Shown one piece after another: positions 6,798 to 9,772 of a stretch of 9,772 nucleotides of DNA. A program made the translations under genes and the position numbers. Position 1 is the first letter of the stretch; every line of letters starts with the position of its first letter. A model generated the notes under the pieces. That model ran no database searches. It had not been told where the DNA came from and worked only from the letters and a program-made list of their open reading frames with translations. Source of the stretch: JABHGY01 sp964525185. GTDB lineage: Bacteria > Fidelibacterota > Marinisomatia > Marinisomatales > UBA1611. The stretch is taken from NCBI GenBank assembly GCA_964525185.1, contig CAZGFQ010000057.1, positions 1 to 9,772 of the forward strand. The letters are read 5' to 3'.

Positions 6798-7799
6798 TTA
6801 TAACCAATGAAACCCATGATCCAGTCCCCACTGTTTAGCAGAAACGTCTCCCCAATAGGCTGACTGCCTGAAAAAGTAAGTCGCTTCATCAATATTATTT
6901 TCAGTTTCATAAACTGCACCTAAGCAATTGTATGATTTTGTATGTTTTTCATTTAATTCTATCGCTTGAAGATAAGAAGAAATTGCCATTTTCTTCTGAT
7001 TCATCTTTTCGAATATTAATCCCATATGATAATAGGGTTTTGCATTTTTCGGTTCAATGTGCGATGCTTTTTTATAAGAAATTAATGCATTATCATATTG
7101 GTCAAATTTATATTGTGCCAATCCTCTTTTAATATAAGCCTTGTAATGATTAGGAAAATATTTAACGACTTCATTATAAGCAGAAATTGCATTTTCATAT
7201 TGATTTATATTTTGAAATGTATTCCCCAAAGCATACCAAGCACGACCATGAAATACATCTAACTTGACGCAGGATTCATACGCTCCAATCGCTTTTACCA
7301 ACTCTCGCGTGTGTACATAGGTATTACCAAGATTATACCAAGCATTTGCATAATTGGGATTGGTTTTTATAGCCTTATTGAATGATTCGATTGCGTGTTC
7401 ATATTTGCTGTCCGCGTCAAAAGTCACACCCAAATTATTTATCGCTTCCACATAATTGGATTTTAATTTGATTGCATTTTGGTAATGCTTCGCTGATTGA
7501 GAAAAATCCTTTTTTCGATGATAACAATTTCCCAAATAATATTCACATTTGACATATTTTGAATTGAGTGCATTCGCTTCAAAAAAGTAATGAATCGCAT
7601 CATCATAGTGCTTTGCTCGATAAGCGAATAACCCTTTTTGAAACCAGTCCATAGACTCCACGGCATTTTGACTTTCAGTAGATTCGGGACTAGGAAATGA
7701 TTCATTCAACAGACTGTTTGAAATCTTAAACACATCTGTTAGAATATTCAAGCCTGTAGCTTCCACAGGTATTATGGCTTTAGATTCAACTCGGTTCAT
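6798..7799 (-). CDS. Tetratricopeptide repeat protein (eight TPRs)
   Basis: A 333-residue soluble scaffold protein. After a roughly 48-residue N-terminal segment without clear structure, residues 50-321 form eight consecutive 34-residue TPR units at a strict period, with boundaries near 50, 84, 118, 152, 186, 220, 254 and 288. Typical signatures are AWYNLGNTYVHTRELVKAIGAY (split across 153-173), AWYALGNTF (187-195) and YYHMGLIFEKMNQKKMAI (257-273), with Gly/Ala at helix positions 8 and 20 and Pro or Asn near position 32. A Trp/His/Gly-containing cap closes the protein (AKQWGLDHGFHWL, 321-333). Such a superhelix normally binds peptides or partner proteins. The ATG overlaps the J-domain gene stop as ATGA and lacks its own ribosome site, so it depends on coupling. 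It probably works with the J-domain and radical SAM proteins, but that is inferred from gene order only. Confidence 0.95.
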   Translation of the reverse strand: MNRVESKAIIPVEATGLNILTDVFKISNSLLNESFPSPESTESQNAVESMDWFQKGLFAYRAKHYDDAIHYFFEANALNSKYVKCEYYLGNCYHRKKDFSQSAKHYQNAIKLKSNYVEAINNLGVTFDADSKYEHAIESFNKAIKTNPNYANAWYNLGNTYVHTRELVKAIGAYESCVKLDVFHGRAWYALGNTFQNINQYENAISAYNEVVKYFPNHYKAYIKRGLAQYKFDQYDNALISYKKASHIEPKNAKPYYHMGLIFEKMNQKKMAISSYLQAIELNEKHTKSYNCLGAVYETENNIDEATYFFRQSAYWGDVSAKQWGLDHGFHWL

Positions 7800-8524
7800 G
7801 CTTGTGCCATTGTATGTTGAATTTCCTGTTCCAACTTCCGTTTTTTCTCATCAAAATATTCATCCCAATCATCAAGAATAATGACTTGAATAAATGAAGG
7901 GGAATCTTTCAGTTTTTTTAAGTCGGATTTCAACATTTTTAATTTTGATTTCAATCGAACGATTTCCAAATTTATTTTATTTAAATCTCGGCTATAAATC
8001 GTTGATACGTTAACCTGTTTTTCACTCTCTAAAGATTCCCATATTTCCTTGACTCGATTCAAATCATTTTGATTATATGCTGATTTGAGTTCATGAAATG
8101 TGGCACCCGCTTCTTCTTCTAATTCATCTTTCACCATATCCGGATGGCAACATTTACTCGCTTTCCGGAAAAGATCTTTCAATTCAGTTTGTTCGTCATC
8201 TGTTAAAATTCGATGCACTTCTTTTTGTGCTGCATCAAATATTTTTTGATAATCATGGAATGCTTTTCCTGCTTCATCGTAAGCATCTTTCCACTCAAAA
8301 TTAGATTCAGCTTTTTCTTTCAGATTCTCTTTTCGCAAAGTGAGCAATTGAATGATGAGTTGACCGCACTCTTGTTGATGACGAATGTTGAAATCATGAA
8401 TCAATTTATCCAATTCTGATTTTTCACTTTCTTTTTCTGCAACTTCATCTTGTAGATATTCAATTCTATTTAATCCTGATTTGATTTCAGGATCCACAAC
8501 ATGGATGAGTATGTCAGATTTCAT
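7796..8524 (-). CDS. Coiled-coil J-domain protein (DnaJ-like co-chaperone)
   Basis: A 242-residue protein with a predicted N-terminal coiled coil (about 17-72, rich in Glu/Lys), a central J-domain-like segment (about 108-165), and a C-terminal coiled coil (about 180-238). The J segment reads ELKDLFRKASKCCHPD with the Hsp70-stimulating HPD triad at 127-129, followed by a helix ending FHELKSAYNQND, as in helix III of J domains. Helix I is not obvious. An unusual CysCys pair (125-126) directly precedes HPD. No G/F region, zinc finger or membrane segment is present, so this is a specialised class C type. It would recruit DnaK to a client through its coiled coils. Both ends overlap neighbours as ATGA (radical SAM upstream, TPR downstream). 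The region before its ATG is repeat sequence with no ribosome site, so initiation is probably coupled to the upstream gene. Confidence 0.88.
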   Translation of the reverse strand: MKSDILIHVVDPEIKSGLNRIEYLQDEVAEKESEKSELDKLIHDFNIRHQQECGQLIIQLLTLRKENLKEKAESNFEWKDAYDEAGKAFHDYQKIFDAAQKEVHRILTDDEQTELKDLFRKASKCCHPDMVKDELEEEAGATFHELKSAYNQNDLNRVKEIWESLESEKQVNVSTIYSRDLNKINLEIVRLKSKLKMLKSDLKKLKDSPSFIQVIILDDWDEYFDEKKRKLEQEIQHTMAQA

Positions 8525-9693
8525 TTTGACAGGATTACAGGATTAACAAGATGTTCCTGCATGGATTTTTTGCTTCTCTTAATACCATTATTTTTGATTT
8601 TTATATCCAGTAAATCCTGTTCATCCTGTCCTATTCTTTGATGAATTTCAGGAAGATTCTGCACACCATCTTCATAATCTACCAAACGATTGATGAGATA
8701 AAATAAATACATACTGGTGAGCCAATTGGTGAATTCCTGCTTTGAGCCCAAATGTTTTTTCATATTCAGCATGACCCAGGAAAAATGCTGCCACACATCT
8801 AAACATGAATCACAAGAACGATCGATACCGGTGCAGCAACGTCTTGTTGATTTAAAGTCAGAATTGTAAGCACGGAAATGGGGACTGTATGGGTTGCCAT
8901 TTTTCATTCTTTCTTTATTTTCAGCCAGATTTGTACTCACTGTCGTGCATACATCATATCCCCATTTTTGGCCATACAGTTCACTTGTAGAAATCACTTT
9001 AGTCAAGTAAGATGATAAATAAATAAAATTCGGATATCGTTGAATAACCTTTTCAATTTCAATCCTGACTTTTTCAAATCCCTGCCGATGGTCCATCTTG
9101 CCACCTAAATTATTTATATCACTGTAAAAATTAAACAAAACTCTATTCCCATTTGCCACACATTGATCCACCACATGTTCAATCTCGTGAGCATTCCCTG
9201 CAGATACGGTGTAATACCAAAAAGCTCGTGAATCATTTTTGTAATTCTCTAATGCGATGGAAAATAAGTCCCGTTTTTCGTTGCTCCGCAGATTTGAATC
9301 CGTTTCATGATTCCCCCAAACGGATACTCCAATGGGCATATTTTCAAATCCATCCTTCGGGATTTTTATAATGCCATTGGTGGAAACATTCATTTTAAAA
9401 TGGTCATAAATCTTTTTGAGTCGGTCCAATCGTAAACTGGGTTCGCCCCCAACAATGGTTACAAAATTGGTTCCCCGTTCCAATTCACCTTGTATAAATC
9501 CATCAAATTGACTTTCATCCGTGGGCGTGTTTACACTGTCCATTTCTTCAGAAAAATAATAACATCCGGTACAGCGAATATTGCATTCGTCGGTCAAATC
9601 CAATGAAATAGATTTCATAGAACCGGCTTTCCGAATCTGTTTATAGAGTCGGTTCAAAAATGGGTCCTGTAGATATGATTTTAATGAATTCAT
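8521..9693 (-). CDS. Radical SAM protein with SPASM/twitch-like C-terminal cysteines
   Basis: A 390-residue radical SAM enzyme. LDLTDECNIRCTGCYY holds the CxxxCxxC cluster (Cys37, Cys41, Cys44) that binds the [4Fe-4S] cluster for SAM cleavage. VGGEPSL (81-87) is the SAM amino-group motif and MNVSTNG (101-107) the next strand. Further cysteines at 249, 286, 287, 294 and 297 (RRCCTGIDRSCDSC) suggest one auxiliary Fe-S cluster, as in SPASM or twitch domains of peptide-modifying enzymes. The substrate is unknown and I see no precursor-peptide gene. An in-frame TAA immediately precedes the ATG, excluding a longer start; no strong ribosome site is visible. Residues 355-389 are encoded by a palindromic repeat, so the natural end was probably near residue 354. 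The stop overlaps the J-domain gene start as ATGA. Confidence 0.9.
   Translation of the reverse strand: MNSLKSYLQDPFLNRLYKQIRKAGSMKSISLDLTDECNIRCTGCYYFSEEMDSVNTPTDESQFDGFIQGELERGTNFVTIVGGEPSLRLDRLKKIYDHFKMNVSTNGIIKIPKDGFENMPIGVSVWGNHETDSNLRSNEKRDLFSIALENYKNDSRAFWYYTVSAGNAHEIEHVVDQCVANGNRVLFNFYSDINNLGGKMDHRQGFEKVRIEIEKVIQRYPNFIYLSSYLTKVISTSELYGQKWGYDVCTTVSTNLAENKERMKNGNPYSPHFRAYNSDFKSTRRCCTGIDRSCDSCLDVWQHFSWVMLNMKKHLGSKQEFTNWLTSMYLFYLINRLVDYEDGVQNLPEIHQRIGQDEQDLLDIKIKNNGIKRSKKSMQEHLVNPVILSK
8528..8630. repeat. Palindromic repeat element inside the radical SAM 3' end (copy 1)
   Basis: Imperfect terminal inverted repeats of about 26 bp (8528-8553 and 8603-8630) both begin GACAGGAT and are built from ACAGGAT-type units. 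The right arm has three units at a 9-bp period. The central roughly 50 bp is AT-rich. On the minus strand it is read in frame as residues 355-389 of the radical SAM protein, including QDEQDLLD. Its left arm ends 3 nt from the start codon of the next gene. Confidence 0.8.
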
Positions 9694-9710
9694 TTAATTA
9701 TTTTCTTGGA

Positions 9711-9772
9711 TAGGATTACAGGATTTACAAGATGGTAAAAAATATTCTTTTTATGTTTATTCCTGTTCATCC
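9711..9772. repeat. Palindromic repeat element upstream of the radical SAM gene (copy 2, cut by window edge)
   Basis: The left arm (9712-9734) matches that of copy 1 (8531-8553) at 22 of 23 bases in the same orientation. An AT-rich centre and a partial opposite arm (TCCTGTTCATCC, 9761-9772) follow. That string also occurs in the copy 1 right arm as CCTGTTCATCC (8616-8626). The element probably continues past the window end. It begins 17 nt upstream of the radical SAM ATG, so it forms the visible leader of this gene; I see no convincing promoter there. Confidence 0.75.

Noticed and set aside
6798..7799. Tandem DNA repeat suggested by the periodic TPR gene
   Set aside because: The 34-residue periodicity is at protein level. 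The DNA units are too diverged to be a recent tandem repeat.
8473..8493. Short inverted repeat ATCCTGA / TCAGGAT in the J-domain gene
   Set aside because: Only 7-bp arms, inside a normal coding stretch. It resembles the AGGAT motif of the nearby repeats but lacks the ACAGGAT units and arm length, so chance is sufficient.
1..9772. CRISPR array, tRNA, rRNA, riboswitch, transposase or phage genes
   Set aside because: I saw no regularly spaced repeats, cloverleaf, rRNA-like stretch, conserved riboswitch core, or integrase/transposase motif on either strand.

Overview
This is an AT-rich, gene-dense bacterial window. Every supported gene lies on the minus strand, so transcription runs from the right end to the left end. 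Gaps between genes are at most about 100 bp and several neighbours overlap. The taxon cannot be fixed from this sequence. A bS21 gene, an archaeal-type GEGNGG phosphohexomutase, a Tll0287-like haem lipoprotein and a long-type DeoC fit an uncultured, probably aquatic FCB-group lineage (Marinimicrobia/Ignavibacteria-like), but that is inference from general familiarity.

Right block (9772 to about 5548, in transcription order): a radical SAM protein with extra C-terminal cysteines, a coiled-coil J-domain protein, an eight-TPR protein, a small protein of unknown function, and rsmA/ksgA. The first three are chained by two ATGA start/stop overlaps, so they are probably made together. Two related palindromic repeats bracket the radical SAM gene. 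One is upstream of its start. The other lies inside its 3' end and encodes about 35 C-terminal residues in frame.

Middle (5547 to 5124): rpsU (bS21) has its own predicted sigma70-type promoter, a perfect Shine-Dalgarno sequence, a GTG start and a strong intrinsic terminator. It follows rsmA; both products act near the 3' end of 16S rRNA.

Left block (5123 to 1): a phosphohexomutase of the GlmM type, a mono-haem lipoprotein of the DUF3365/Tll0287 kind, deoC, a complete NAD(P)-dependent aldehyde dehydrogenase, and a second ALDH-like gene running off the left edge. The genes are overlapping or about 9 nt apart. DeoC yields glyceraldehyde-3-phosphate and acetaldehyde, and the adjacent dehydrogenase could oxidise the acetaldehyde. 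The mutase might supply deoxyribose-5-phosphate, which would make the block a deoxyribose catabolic operon. The last gene keeps the ALDH fold signature but has lost the NAD-binding and catalytic motifs visible in its in-window part. It looks like a pseudoenzyme partner, resembling an ALDH16 protein split into two genes.

The observations most worth following are the split catalytic/pseudo-ALDH pair, the repeat-derived protein tail that also abuts the start of the next gene, and the radical SAM/J-domain/TPR module of unknown purpose.
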